Source: Anaerophaga thermohalophila str. Valhall (GTDB lineage: Bacteria > Bacteroidota > Bacteroidia > Bacteroidales > Marinilabiliaceae). From it: DNA of 45,665 bases. The stretch lies in assembly GCF_000250735.1 (NCBI RefSeq), contig NZ_AHZV01000206.1:1-45665 (forward strand). The letters are read 5' to 3'. The translations under genes were made by a program, and so were the position numbers. Shown one piece after another: positions 35,387 through 43,705 of this stretch. Under the pieces are notes generated by a model, which saw only the letters and a list, made by a program, of their open reading frames with translations, did not search any database and was not told the origin of the DNA. Each line of letters begins with the position of its first letter. Positions within the stretch are counted from its first letter, which is position 1.

Positions 35387-35568
35387 TTAACCTGCATTAT
35401 TCATAAATTATCTATTACGATGCTCAACTATCGGCAAAACACAAGCGTCCTCATCAAATTTGATTTGAAAATAGTTCACTATTTCCTGCACCAAATTTGT
35501 CTGCGGTTGCTTACGTTTTTTGATATTTGAACATCTCATGACGAAAACTTATGAATAAAGCAGGTTAA
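35387..35568 (-). mobile_element. Family D element: internally deleted insertion sequence (MITE)
   Basis: Terminal inverted repeats TTAACCTGCATTATTCATAA (35387-35406) and TTATGAATAAAGCAGGTTAA (35549-35568) match at 19 of 20 positions. Both outer ends carry TTAA, so a TTAA target duplication is possible. The minus strand holds an open frame of 43 codons (35408-35539), MRCSNIKKRKQPQTNLVQE..., ending at the far inverted repeat. The same left end and open frame occur at 45577-45665. It is inserted into a family C copy. Confidence 0.75.
35408..35539 (-). CDS. Short frame in the family D element, possible transposase N-terminus
   Basis: 43 codons, basic at the start (KKRKQPQ) and ending HRNR before TAA next to the inverted repeat. 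The first 20 codons match those at 45605-45664 except for one residue (V/M at position 17), so the frame has been kept between copies. It is too short to be a transposase; it may be the leftover start of one. Transposase family not recognised. Confidence 0.35.
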   Translation of the reverse strand: MRCSNIKKRKQPQTNLVQEIVNYFQIKFDEDACVLPIVEHRNR

Positions 35569-35615
35569 AAGCTTTGCGTCATAGCGTCTCTGCGTTTAGA
35601 CTTTCTATAACGGAC
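35569..35615 (-). repeat. Family C repeat, partial copy 3
   Basis: Minus strand: GTCTAAACGCAGAGACGC, TATGACGCAAAGCTTTT, then cut by the family D element. Sequence on the other side of D (TTAATATAAGACCTGG) resembles the continuation of C. Confidence 0.6.
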
Positions 35616-35635
35616 TAATGATTTTTCGACCGGTT

Positions 35636-36208
35636 TTATTCAAACGTTACTTCAAAATCCAGATCAAAATCATCGTAAATCAAATTATCGCCAAGATTGT
35701 CGAAAAACGAACCCGAACCGTAACGCACATTGTATTTGGCTCTGTCAACAGTGAGTTTACCTTTAAACGTTTCTCCGTCAGCACGGGCTTCAAAACTTAC
35801 AGGGTTGGTATTACCCTTGATGGTCAATTTCCCGGTGAATTTATAGGTGTTGTCCGCTAATTTTTCACCTTTTTCAATCACAAGGGTTGCATTCGGATAT
35901 TCATCAACACTGAAGAAATCATCCGATTTCAGGTGACCTACCAGCTTGGCACGAGTGTCGCTATCGTCAATATCGGTATTACTGATGCTGGTCATGTCGG
36001 CAACAAACTTCCCGTCAACAAAAGCTTCTCCCGACTTTTCAAGGTATCCCGACAACAATTTTATGTGACCCGTGTGTGAGCCGCCTACTTTTTTACCTGT
36101 CCAGACAATTTTACTGTCGGACACCTTCATTTCGCTCTTCTGCCCGTAAATGGCCGGAGTTGTTACCAACAACCCTGCAGCCAATATCAATGTCAAAAAT
36201 TTTTTCAT
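35636..36208 (-). CDS. YceI family periplasmic protein
   Basis: 190 residues. Signal peptide MKKFLTLILAAGLLVTTPAIYG, then a YceI lipocalin-like barrel: SKIVWTGKKVGGSHTGHIKLLSGYL, FVADMTSISNTDIDD, LVGHLKSDDFFSVDEYPNATLVI and FTGKLTIKGNTNPVSF. Family members bind polyprenoid lipids; the exact role here is open. Leader has AATAAGGAACAA directly before the ATG, similar to the YccF gene leader. It ends 20 bases from a family C fragment. Confidence 0.9.
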   Translation of the reverse strand: MKKFLTLILAAGLLVTTPAIYGQKSEMKVSDSKIVWTGKKVGGSHTGHIKLLSGYLEKSGEAFVDGKFVADMTSISNTDIDDSDTRAKLVGHLKSDDFFSVDEYPNATLVIEKGEKLADNTYKFTGKLTIKGNTNPVSFEARADGETFKGKLTVDRAKYNVRYGSGSFFDNLGDNLIYDDFDLDFEVTFE

Positions 36209-36407
36209 CGTTGTTCCTTATTTAAATTGGTTTTAGATAAGAAACAACCTTACCAGGAAAATGTTTTGAAAATAAATTTAGCGATGAACATCCGTTATTC
36301 TTTTATTGAGTGGCAATCAGCAATGTTGTTTTACTTTGCGAAGAATCCCCGGCACCTATTCGGGGTATAAACAACCTTATATGTCTAATATGGTTTTATT
36401 ACCCCTA

Positions 36408-37595
36408 TCAGATAACTCCCAATTCTTTCCCGATTTTCGCAAAAGCATCAATCGCTTTATCGAGATGTTCTTTCTCATGGGCAGCAGAGAGTTGGATACG
36501 GATTCTGGCCTGCCCTTTGGGTACTACAGGATAATAAAACCCTGTTACATAAATGCCTTCATCCAGAAGTCGGGCAGCAAACTCTTGCGACAATTTAGCA
36601 TCGTAAAGCATCAGTGCCACAATGGCTGAGTTGGTTGGCTTAATATCAAAGCCGGCGTCCGAAATTTTACGCTTGAAATAGTCGGCATTATCCATCAACT
36701 TATCGCGAAGTCCGGTCGATTCGCTAAGCATATCAAATACTTCGGAAGCAGCTCCGACGATGGCCGGTGCCAATGAATTACTGAAAAGGTACGGACGTGA
36801 CCGCTGCCGAAGCAGTTCAATGATTTCCTTTTTTCCGGTGGTAAAACCCCCCATGGCACCGCCAAGCGCTTTTCCAAGCGTTCCGGTAATGATATCTACC
36901 TGGTCCATTACGTTATGATACTCATGAGTGCCGCGTCCTGTTTCTCCGATAAAGCCAGAAGCATGACTGTCGTCGACCATCACCATGGCATCGTAACGTT
37001 CGGCCAGATCGCATATTTTATCCAACGGGGCAATATCTCCGTCCATTGAGAATACACCATCAGTAACAATAATACGGAAACGCTGCGCCTGCGATTTCTT
37101 AAGCTGAGTTTCCAAATCATCCATGTTCGCATGTTTGTACCGATAACGTGCTGCCTTGCAAAGCCTTACCCCGTCAATAATACTGGCATGGTTCAACTCA
37201 TCGGAAATTATGGCGTCCTCATCGGTAAACAAAGGCTCAAACACGCCCCCGTTGGCATCGAAACAGGCGGCATACAAAATAGCATCTTCCATACCAAAAA
37301 AGCGGGCAATTTTTTCCTCCAGTTCTTTGTGAATATCCTGCGTCCCACATATAAACCGAACCGAAGACATCCCATAACCCCGTGAGTTTAACGCCTTATG
37401 GGATGCCTCAATAACCCTCGGGTGTGAGGAAAGTCCCAAATAATTATTTGCACAGAAATTGAGTACTTTCTTTCCGGTAGAGACCTCTATTTCTGCTCCC
37501 TGAGGGGTGGTGATAACCCGCTCATTTTTATACAACCCCGATTCACGAATATTGTCCAGTTCTTTTTGCAGATGCGCTTTATATTTACCGTACAT
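36408..37595 (-). CDS. kbl: Glycine C-acetyltransferase (2-amino-3-ketobutyrate CoA ligase)
   Basis: PLP enzyme of the alpha-oxoamine synthase family, splitting 2-amino-3-oxobutyrate with CoA into glycine and acetyl-CoA in threonine breakdown. 395 residues. PLP lysine in [18 protein letters not shown] (about 244), with [10 protein letters not shown] at the N-terminus, [26 protein letters not shown] and [10 protein letters not shown]. No threonine dehydrogenase gene is nearby. TAACTTTG lies about 27 bases upstream of the ATG. Confidence 0.93.
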   Translation of the reverse strand: MYGKYKAHLQKELDNIRESGLYKNERVITTPQGAEIEVSTGKKVLNFCANNYLGLSSHPRVIEASHKALNSRGYGMSSVRFICGTQDIHKELEEKIARFFGMEDAILYAACFDANGGVFEPLFTDEDAIISDELNHASIIDGVRLCKAARYRYKHANMDDLETQLKKSQAQRFRIIVTDGVFSMDGDIAPLDKICDLAERYDAMVMVDDSHASGFIGETGRGTHEYHNVMDQVDIITGTLGKALGGAMGGFTTGKKEIIELLRQRSRPYLFSNSLAPAIVGAASEVFDMLSESTGLRDKLMDNADYFKRKISDAGFDIKPTNSAIVALMLYDAKLSQEFAARLLDEGIYVTGFYYPVVPKGQARIRIQLSAAHEKEHLDKAIDAFAKIGKELGVI

Positions 37596-37621
37596 AAGCA
37601 GTGTTTTTTGATGGTTTCAGA

Positions 37622-37629
37622 CAAAGTTA
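37622..37629 (-). promoter_or_regulatory. Candidate -7 box for kbl (TAACTTTG)
   Basis: Exact TAnnTTTG match on the minus strand, 27 bases from the ATG, with a T-run about 19 bases further upstream. Predicted leader about 20 bases. Confidence 0.45.
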
Positions 37630-37683
37630 AATGACAACGGATTATAAAAAAATGATAAAAGATGCATGCGGGAGAAATATTCG

Positions 37684-37712
37684 TATGTGACAAACCCTGT
37701 CATGCTCGTTTC
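37684..37712 (-). repeat. Family B fragment
   Basis: ATGTGACAAACCCTGTCATG and CTCGTTTC match the inner hairpin and outer arm of the long form; the other half is missing. It ends at the stop codon of the PfkB kinase gene. Confidence 0.55.
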
Positions 37713-37713
37713 C

Positions 37714-38694
37714 CTAATTGATCAGTCGCATCACCAGTCTTTTAATCTCTTCCCAGGTGTCATCGTCAAGCTTGGGGCCGATCACTTCAATTACTTTCCC
37801 GGCCAGAAGAGAACCTATTTGACCGCATTTTTCCATTGGCAGACCGTGAATCAGTCCGAACAAAAAACCGGCAGCATAAAGGTCACCTGCACCCGTGGTA
37901 TCCAGACTATTGGCTTTAATCGCTGAAACTTTTATTATCTGATCACCATTTTTTATTAAAGAGCCGCGCTCACCAAGTTTCAGGACAGTATATTGGCAAA
38001 ACTCTGAGATTTTATGCAGAGCATCTTCCTCAGCCAGCCCGGTAAAGGTTTTTGCTTCTTCTTCATTGGCAAAAAGTATGTCAACATAGTTTTCGACCAT
38101 CTCGTGAAGGAAATCAAGATTTTCTTCAACCACATTAAAACTGGCCAGATCAAGTGAAACCTGAAGTCCCCGTGACTTCGCCAATTGAAGAGCACGGCGG
38201 ATCAAAGTCCTGTTTTGTACAAGATACCCCTCGATATGAAGAATGTTGTAGTCATCAAACAAATCATTGCCCACATCGTGATGTTCAAGCTCAACAGCAG
38301 CTCCGAGATAGGTGGCAAAGGTACGCTCCGAGTCGGGGCTAATCAATGCAAAAGCACGCCCCGATTCCTGGGTCCCTTCTAAAAGAAATGGTTTAATATT
38401 TCTCTTTTCAAGATCGGAGCGAAAAAAATCACCCCATTCATCTCTCCCTATTTTCCCTAAAAAAGCCGTCTGAATGCCCAAACCTGCCAGACCGTGAATG
38501 GTATTTGCAGCGGATCCCCCCGAGGCCTGACTCCTTGGAAAATGACGTGTCGCCAGTAAAACACGACCCACATCTTCGCTATTCACTAATTGCATAGAGC
38601 CTTTGGGAAACTTCAACTCAGACAGAACAGTATCATCCTGAAGTCTTGTTAAAACATCTACAAGGGCATTGCCCATGCCGATAACCTTACTCAT
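37714..38694 (-). CDS. PfkB family sugar/nucleoside kinase (adenosine kinase-like)
   Basis: 326 residues, ribokinase fold. Substrate site GGSAANTIHGLAGLG, and the C-terminal ATP and anion-hole signature DTTGAGDLYAAGFLFGL with the catalytic Asp. It resembles the adenosine kinases usually annotated in Bacteroidota, but sugar kinase activity cannot be excluded. I start at 38694 (MSKVIGMGNALVDVL). A longer open frame to 38913 overlaps the YccF gene and is unconserved. Lies 41 bp downstream of the YccF gene stop. Confidence 0.88.
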   Translation of the reverse strand: MSKVIGMGNALVDVLTRLQDDTVLSELKFPKGSMQLVNSEDVGRVLLATRHFPRSQASGGSAANTIHGLAGLGIQTAFLGKIGRDEWGDFFRSDLEKRNIKPFLLEGTQESGRAFALISPDSERTFATYLGAAVELEHHDVGNDLFDDYNILHIEGYLVQNRTLIRRALQLAKSRGLQVSLDLASFNVVEENLDFLHEMVENYVDILFANEEEAKTFTGLAEEDALHKISEFCQYTVLKLGERGSLIKNGDQIIKVSAIKANSLDTTGAGDLYAAGFLFGLIHGLPMEKCGQIGSLLAGKVIEVIGPKLDDDTWEEIKRLVMRLIN

Positions 38695-38735
38695 ACGCCA
38701 TTCTTTTCTTTTTGAAGATTCAAAGATGGGAATTT

Positions 38736-39104
38736 TTATACAACTTCGTACCCGAAAGGCGTTAAGGCAAGACCGGCCAGTTTGAAATGCTGCCTGGCGA
38801 AAGGGATACCAATAATAGTGATGGCCAGAAGAAGACCAAAAATGAGATGTGTCGCGGCAATCCAAATCCCGCCAAACAAAATCCAGATAATGTTCATAAC
38901 GGTATTCAGGCAACCTCCGTTTGAGGGAGAAGGCACTACTCTCTGACTAAAAGGCCAAAGCGCAAGAAGACCGAGTTTAAGCGTCTGAAGACCGAAAGGA
39001 ATACCTATAATGGTTATCATCAAAAAAATACTCGAAATGAAATACTCAATGGCAGTTATGAGTCCACCGAATATCAGCCAGATAAGATTTCCTAATATGG
39101 ACAT
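38736..39104 (-). CDS. YccF domain membrane protein
   Basis: 122 residues, with two YccF repeats, each of two membrane segments: GNLIWLIFGGLITAIEYFIS and FLMITIIGIPFGLQTLKL, then IIWILFGGIWIAATHLIFG and LLAITIIGIPFARQHFKL. The repeated ITIIGIPF motif and C-terminal LTPFGYEVV are typical. Inner membrane; function unknown. Probably cotranscribed with the PfkB kinase. Leader AATAAGGAACAATG. Confidence 0.9.
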   Translation of the reverse strand: MSILGNLIWLIFGGLITAIEYFISSIFLMITIIGIPFGLQTLKLGLLALWPFSQRVVPSPSNGGCLNTVMNIIWILFGGIWIAATHLIFGLLLAITIIGIPFARQHFKLAGLALTPFGYEVV

Positions 39105-39451
39105 TGTTCCTTATTTTATACAGAATATAAAAGTAATACAAATATTGATACAACACATTGCAATAGGCCTTTAGATTTTTTAGATATTAGATGTTTAGAT
39201 GTAAGATGAATCCTATAATGCTAAAAATCTGAACCTTAACACAAACACGCATTTATTAATAGCCAACTGATTTTAAGATAAATGGTTACTATACAGGAAA
39301 ACAAACAACCGTTTTACAACCTACTTTGGAATTTAACGGACAAAAAATTTTAATACCCCTTTTTCATAAAAAATTCCACAAGAAACTTTTTAGAAATCAA
39401 TAATTTCGTAAGCATCTTCTTGTATATCATTCTTATATTTTATTAAAGTCA

Positions 39452-39487
39452 GATGGAACTCGTCCCGGATAATCAGGACTTGTTTCA
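39452..39487 (+). repeat. Family B repeat, short form
   Basis: GATGGAACTCGTCCCGG and AGGACTTGTTTCA form an imperfect hairpin of the short type, 18 bp before the glucuronoyl esterase ATG. It is in reverse orientation to the gene, unlike the leader copies. Confidence 0.65.
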
Positions 39488-39505
39488 ACTCAAAATCCTT
39501 AACAA

Positions 39506-40777
39506 ATGAGAAAAAGCTATACAGTGTCGGTTTTCTTATTGCTGGTACAAATACTTTTCGCTTACACCAGCCTCGAGTATCAGGAAAAAGAAAACATCCA
39601 AAGCGACAATCCCTGTGCTCCTGCCAGGGAGAATAATTCCCGTGACAAAGAACGATTTAATATCGCGGAAATACCAACTTTCGAAGAGCTACCGGAAAAC
39701 CCGTATTTGCCCGACCCTTTTGAATTCATGAATGGCTCAAAAGTGACAAACAAAGCCGACTGGCAAAGTCGCCGGGCCGAAATTTCGGCGCTTGCGCAGG
39801 AATTCCAGTATGGATGCAAACCGCATATTGACTATGATGCAACCTCGGGTTCTATAAATGGGAAAACCCTCACCGTGACTGTGAACGAAAATGGCAGGTC
39901 GATATCATTCGACTGTTCAATAACTTATCCCGGCAAAGGCCAGTCGCCTTATCCGGCACTCATTGTTTATGGCATGTGGCCATCCTCTCTGCAAGACATA
40001 GCCCTTGACCTTGGCGTCGCAGTTATTAGTTTCCCCAACGATAATATCGCCGTTCAAAAAAATGCAGAATCAAGAGGAACCGGTAAGTTTTATGATCTGT
40101 ATGGCAGCAGCCATTCTGCCGGAGCCATTATTGCCTGGTCATGGGGAGTAAGTCGTCTGATTGACGCCATTGAAAAAACACCGGAAGCCAGGATAGATGC
40201 CAAGCATCTGGCTGTTACCGGATGCTCAAGGAACGGCAAAGGCGCTTTGGCTGCCGGCGCTTTCGATGAACGCATTGACCTTACAATTCCACAGGAATCC
40301 GGCTCCGGTGGAGCAGCAAGTTGGCGGGTCTCTGACTTTCAGGGTTCCTGCGTTCAGAGACTCAGGCAGATAGTTACTGAAAACTGCTGGTTCCGCGAAA
40401 ATTTCAGCCAATTCAGCACCTCTGTTGATAAAGTTCCGTTTGACCAACATTCCATAATGGCCCTTTGTGCCCCGCGCGGATTACTGATTATCGAGAATAC
40501 TGCCATGGAATGGCTGGGAAATTTAAGTACGTGGACTGCCGGAAATGCTGCTCATAAAATTTATGAAGCCCTTGGCGTACCGGATAATATGGGGTTTTCA
40601 CAAACAGGGCATCCCGACCACTGCAGATTGCCAGCTTCTCAGGAGCCGGCAGTAAAAGCATTCATAAGAAAATTCCTCCTTGACGAAGAAAATATTGATA
40701 CATCTTTTATGGAAACGGATGGTAACCTGACTTTCAACGAAGAAAAATGGATTAACTGGACAGTACCTGTTTTGTAG
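39506..40777 (+). CDS. CE15 glucuronoyl esterase (4-O-methyl-glucuronoyl methylesterase)
   Basis: Cleaves ester bonds between lignin alcohols and 4-O-methyl-glucuronic acid on xylan. 423 residues with signal peptide (MRKSYTVSVFLLLVQILFAYTS). Alpha/beta-hydrolase with nucleophile Ser in VTGCSRNGKGAL (about residue 240), the Glu in IPQESGSGGAAS and the His in GHPDHCRLP. The CE15 set is complete. No other carbohydrate gene or SusCD pair is near, so it is not part of a visible polysaccharide locus. The TAG stop is inside the target duplication of the next family A copy. Confidence 0.9.
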   Translation: MRKSYTVSVFLLLVQILFAYTSLEYQEKENIQSDNPCAPARENNSRDKERFNIAEIPTFEELPENPYLPDPFEFMNGSKVTNKADWQSRRAEISALAQEFQYGCKPHIDYDATSGSINGKTLTVTVNENGRSISFDCSITYPGKGQSPYPALIVYGMWPSSLQDIALDLGVAVISFPNDNIAVQKNAESRGTGKFYDLYGSSHSAGAIIAWSWGVSRLIDAIEKTPEARIDAKHLAVTGCSRNGKGALAAGAFDERIDLTIPQESGSGGAASWRVSDFQGSCVQRLRQIVTENCWFRENFSQFSTSVDKVPFDQHSIMALCAPRGLLIIENTAMEWLGNLSTWTAGNAAHKIYEALGVPDNMGFSQTGHPDHCRLPASQEPAVKAFIRKFLLDEENIDTSFMETDGNLTFNEEKWINWTVPVL

Positions 40778-40780
40778 TTA

Positions 40781-40944
40781 GTGTCTCTGTCCGAAAAGTG
40801 CCATTTACTGTGTTATGCTCGTCCGAAAATTACTCATTTACGATGCGTAAATTCCGTATTTCGGACTTTGCAAGCTTTGTAAATGACACTTTCTGAACAG
40901 ACACACATACTGTAAAAATTTTTTGCGAGTTTACAGACACGCAA
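40781..40944 (+). mobile_element. Family A element, copy 11 (GTCCGA type)
   Basis: 164 bp between TAGTTA at 40775-40780 and 40945-40950. The left duplication begins with the TAG stop of the esterase gene. The left end has an extra CT (GTGTCTCTGTCC). Confidence 0.9.
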
Positions 40945-41002
40945 TAGTTAAGCTGTTTTTTCAAAAATGTCGATGAATCAGATTGACTTTTTCGGCATTT
41001 TT

Positions 41003-42520
41003 TTAATCAAAATTCAGCATTATCCCCACCGAATAGGGATACAACTCTGGGCCTTTGCCCTCTTTGAACATTGGCTCAGGATAATAGGTGCCGTATACGG
41101 AAAAATTGCCGAACCCTGCTTTGGCCATAACTCCATAGCGAAAGGTTGGAAGTCCCATATCATCACGTTTTTTCTTTTTTTGCCGGCCCTCATCGTTATT
41201 GTAAACCAATTTTGTATGCGACTGCAATCGCACTCCGCCGACAATCCCTCCCGAAATAAAGAGATTGTTGGAACGGTGTCTTTCAGGGATTTGCAGTTCA
41301 GCCATAACCGGAACATTAAGATGAAGCATCATTAATTTGCTTTTAGAAACAGATGTCTCTTCATTTAACTCGGGAAACCAATCCCTGCCGGGCTCCTGAA
41401 TATCGGCATAAGTCTCTATATTGAACCGGTAGTTATTATATTGAACGCCCAAACCGGTAGTCAGGCCAAACCAACTTCCAAATAAGCGAACACTTTCCTG
41501 CCATGGGTAAATAGTCACTTCCACTGATTTCTGCTGGTTTAACTCCATGAACTCGTAGCCGGGAGGGAGCTCTTCTCGTCCTTCAGAATCCAGATATCCA
41601 TTCATGGCAATTCCAATCCCTGCAAGATGCCCGTTAAAATAATGATGCTTCTTTCTTTCCTTCTCTACCCGTATGCCTTCACCGTCATGCCAGATGTCAA
41701 TACGGTCCTTTTCTATACGGATACGTGGATGTGTTCCGCTTTTTTCATTATCAGGGTCCCTGACTGTGGAATCAATGTCTGGTCGTATAGCATCACCCAT
41801 ATTCCTGTCTACCTCTCCGATGATATTACCCTGCCTGTCAACGTTGAAATAGTTGCCATCCGTAACCACCAGCGCCGTATCTCCTTCAAAAGGCCAAATC
41901 TGGTCATATATAGCAGGTATTACTTCGTTTCCATCCATGTCGACATATCCCATCTTTCCGTCGCGAATGACACGAGCCATACCATCCTCAAAGTCCCATA
42001 TATGCTGATAAACCACAGGAACTATTATTTCACCGTTTGTGCTGAGATAACCCGTGAGGCCGTCTTTCATCACTTTTATCAGTCCGTCATGCGGTGCCCA
42101 TACATGCTGATATTCGCAGGGAACAACCATCCTTCCATCAGTATCAGCAAACCCGAATCTACGGTCTTTCATAACTTTCGCGATACCTTCATCAAAATCC
42201 CAAATCTGATCGTATTCGGCGGGTAAAATAATGCCTTTCTCCAAATGGAACAGCCCGGTTTTCATATTCAGAAGTACACGAATAAACTTATCTTTAGTGG
42301 GCGTCCACACCTGGTCGTAACGGCAGGGTACAATCTCACGTCCCCGGCTGTCAGCCACACCAATCCTTCCGTTATCCATCACCCGGTAAAGTCCGGGTTC
42401 CATCTCCCAATATCGGTCATATTTCTGTAAGACCGAATCGACTTTCTGATCCTGGGAAAATACTTCGGATACAAAAGCCATCAAAATCAGAATTGCCGTT
42501 GTTACGATTATCTGTCGCAT
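41003..42520 (-). CDS. WG-repeat protein fused to an outer-membrane beta-barrel
   Basis: 505 residues. Signal peptide MRQIIVTTAILILMAFVSEVFS. Residues about 30-225 hold five to six WG (KWG/DxxG) repeats of 36-38 residues, such as YRVMDNGRIGVADSRGREIVP and ARVIRDGKMGYVDMDGNEVIP, each ending in a YDQIW-type turn. The C-terminal 210 residues (from HLAGIGIAMNGYL) are an OMP_b-brl-like barrel ending YSVGIMLNFD. That barrel is shared with the next upstream gene. It is 42 bp downstream of that gene, so likely cotranscribed. Function unknown. Confidence 0.8.
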   Translation of the reverse strand: MRQIIVTTAILILMAFVSEVFSQDQKVDSVLQKYDRYWEMEPGLYRVMDNGRIGVADSRGREIVPCRYDQVWTPTKDKFIRVLLNMKTGLFHLEKGIILPAEYDQIWDFDEGIAKVMKDRRFGFADTDGRMVVPCEYQHVWAPHDGLIKVMKDGLTGYLSTNGEIIVPVVYQHIWDFEDGMARVIRDGKMGYVDMDGNEVIPAIYDQIWPFEGDTALVVTDGNYFNVDRQGNIIGEVDRNMGDAIRPDIDSTVRDPDNEKSGTHPRIRIEKDRIDIWHDGEGIRVEKERKKHHYFNGHLAGIGIAMNGYLDSEGREELPPGYEFMELNQQKSVEVTIYPWQESVRLFGSWFGLTTGLGVQYNNYRFNIETYADIQEPGRDWFPELNEETSVSKSKLMMLHLNVPVMAELQIPERHRSNNLFISGGIVGGVRLQSHTKLVYNNDEGRQKKKKRDDMGLPTFRYGVMAKAGFGNFSVYGTYYPEPMFKEGKGPELYPYSVGIMLNFD

Positions 42521-42561
42521 GCTATTTTTTCTTAAAGTGTAATACGCCGGTTAACTGATGC

Positions 42562-43494
42562 CTAAAACCGAACAAGAGTAACCCCGACTGTCCACGGGTA
42601 AACTTCCGGACCCCGATCCTTTTCAAACAGCGGAGTAAGATCACATTTGGCATATAATTTTATCCACTTATAGCCGGTGCGGACCATCGCTCCATATTTA
42701 AAAGCATTGAGGTTCAGATCATCTCTGCTCTTTTCCTTTTCACGACCGCCATCGTCGTTATATACAACTTTGGTATGCGAACCCAGTCGAAAACTTCCGT
42801 AAACACCAGCCGAAAAGAAGAAGCCACGATCATCACCACCGGTTGGAAGCTGGAACTCAAACAGTAGTGGCACCGTTGCAAAACTGGTCACCAATTTGCT
42901 TTTTTCAATGTGCCGTTCTGCCTCAATGTATGAAGTCATCCCTTCATCATCTCTGACAGGCACATATTTCGAGTCAAACCTGTAATTATTAATGGTCCAC
43001 CCTACTCCGGTAACAAGCCCGATGTTATTCTTTGCCTTCTGTAGCCCGATGTTATACTGAAGAAGATTCATCCCCACAACTACCGATTTGCCGCCATTCA
43101 GGTCGAGCCAGGAATCTTCAGCAGGAAGCCCGCTTTCCAATGGCGATGAAAAAAAGTTGGTCAGTCCGAGATCGAAACCCGCCCAGTGTCCTTTAAATGT
43201 TTCGCGCGGAATTCTTACAGTCTGAATACGCGTATGATGACCGGGCTTCTCAATGATCAAATACCGTCTGCGTCCGATGGTGATTTTAGTGATGGTATCG
43301 TTCATCTCGTCAACCTCCACCCCGCCACCTGGAAATATGACCCTGGTGCGGTGCACATCCTCCTCCACAGTAACAATATTTTTTATTTTTTCTCCTGTTC
43401 TGGTAACAATACTGTCGTTGCAGGAATAAACCTCCGGCGGAAGGATAAGGAAAACCGCAAACAGAAAAACCCCGTATTTAATTGTCTTTTTCAT
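42562..43494 (-). CDS. Outer-membrane beta-barrel protein, paralogue of the WG-barrel protein
   Basis: 310 residues. Signal peptide MKKTIKYGVFLFAVFLILPPEVYS. A short N-terminal beta domain (VEVDEMNDTITKITIGRRRYLI) precedes the barrel (GHWAGFDLGL onward), which ends YPWTVGVTLVRF. It shares SHTKVVYNDDGGREKEKSRDD and GPEVYPWTVG with the WG-barrel protein, clear paralogy. No WG repeats. Starts right at the end of a family B leader (43495-43562). Confidence 0.78.
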   Translation of the reverse strand: MKKTIKYGVFLFAVFLILPPEVYSCNDSIVTRTGEKIKNIVTVEEDVHRTRVIFPGGGVEVDEMNDTITKITIGRRRYLIIEKPGHHTRIQTVRIPRETFKGHWAGFDLGLTNFFSSPLESGLPAEDSWLDLNGGKSVVVGMNLLQYNIGLQKAKNNIGLVTGVGWTINNYRFDSKYVPVRDDEGMTSYIEAERHIEKSKLVTSFATVPLLFEFQLPTGGDDRGFFFSAGVYGSFRLGSHTKVVYNDDGGREKEKSRDDLNLNAFKYGAMVRTGYKWIKLYAKCDLTPLFEKDRGPEVYPWTVGVTLVRF

Positions 43495-43562
43495 CCGTAT
43501 AAAATTTACTTAAGTTATTGGCATAATGGAACTCGTACCGATTTTTCGAGACTCGTTTCATC
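43495..43562 (-). repeat. Family B repeat, short form with linker, leader of the barrel gene
   Basis: Minus strand: ATGAAACGAGTCTCGA, TCGGTACGAGTTCCAT, then CCAATAACTTAAGTAAATT and TTATACGGATG, the last ATG being the start codon. The linker matches those at 24281 and 32099 closely. Confidence 0.75.
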
Positions 43563-43705
43563 TTTCCTTTATTATCAGGTTAATAACCCGGAAATAATCA
43601 GGGGCGCTCTCTGATTTGATGGTGGGACGAATCAACAGACGGATTTGTTACAAACGGAAATGACTTATTTTGCCATGCCAGGAAAAAGAGAGGACGTCCG
43701 GGATT

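Noticed and set aside
38695-38913. N-terminal extension of the PfkB kinase
   Set aside because: It overlaps the YccF gene in another frame and is unconserved; the family N-terminus begins at MSKVIGMGNALVDV.
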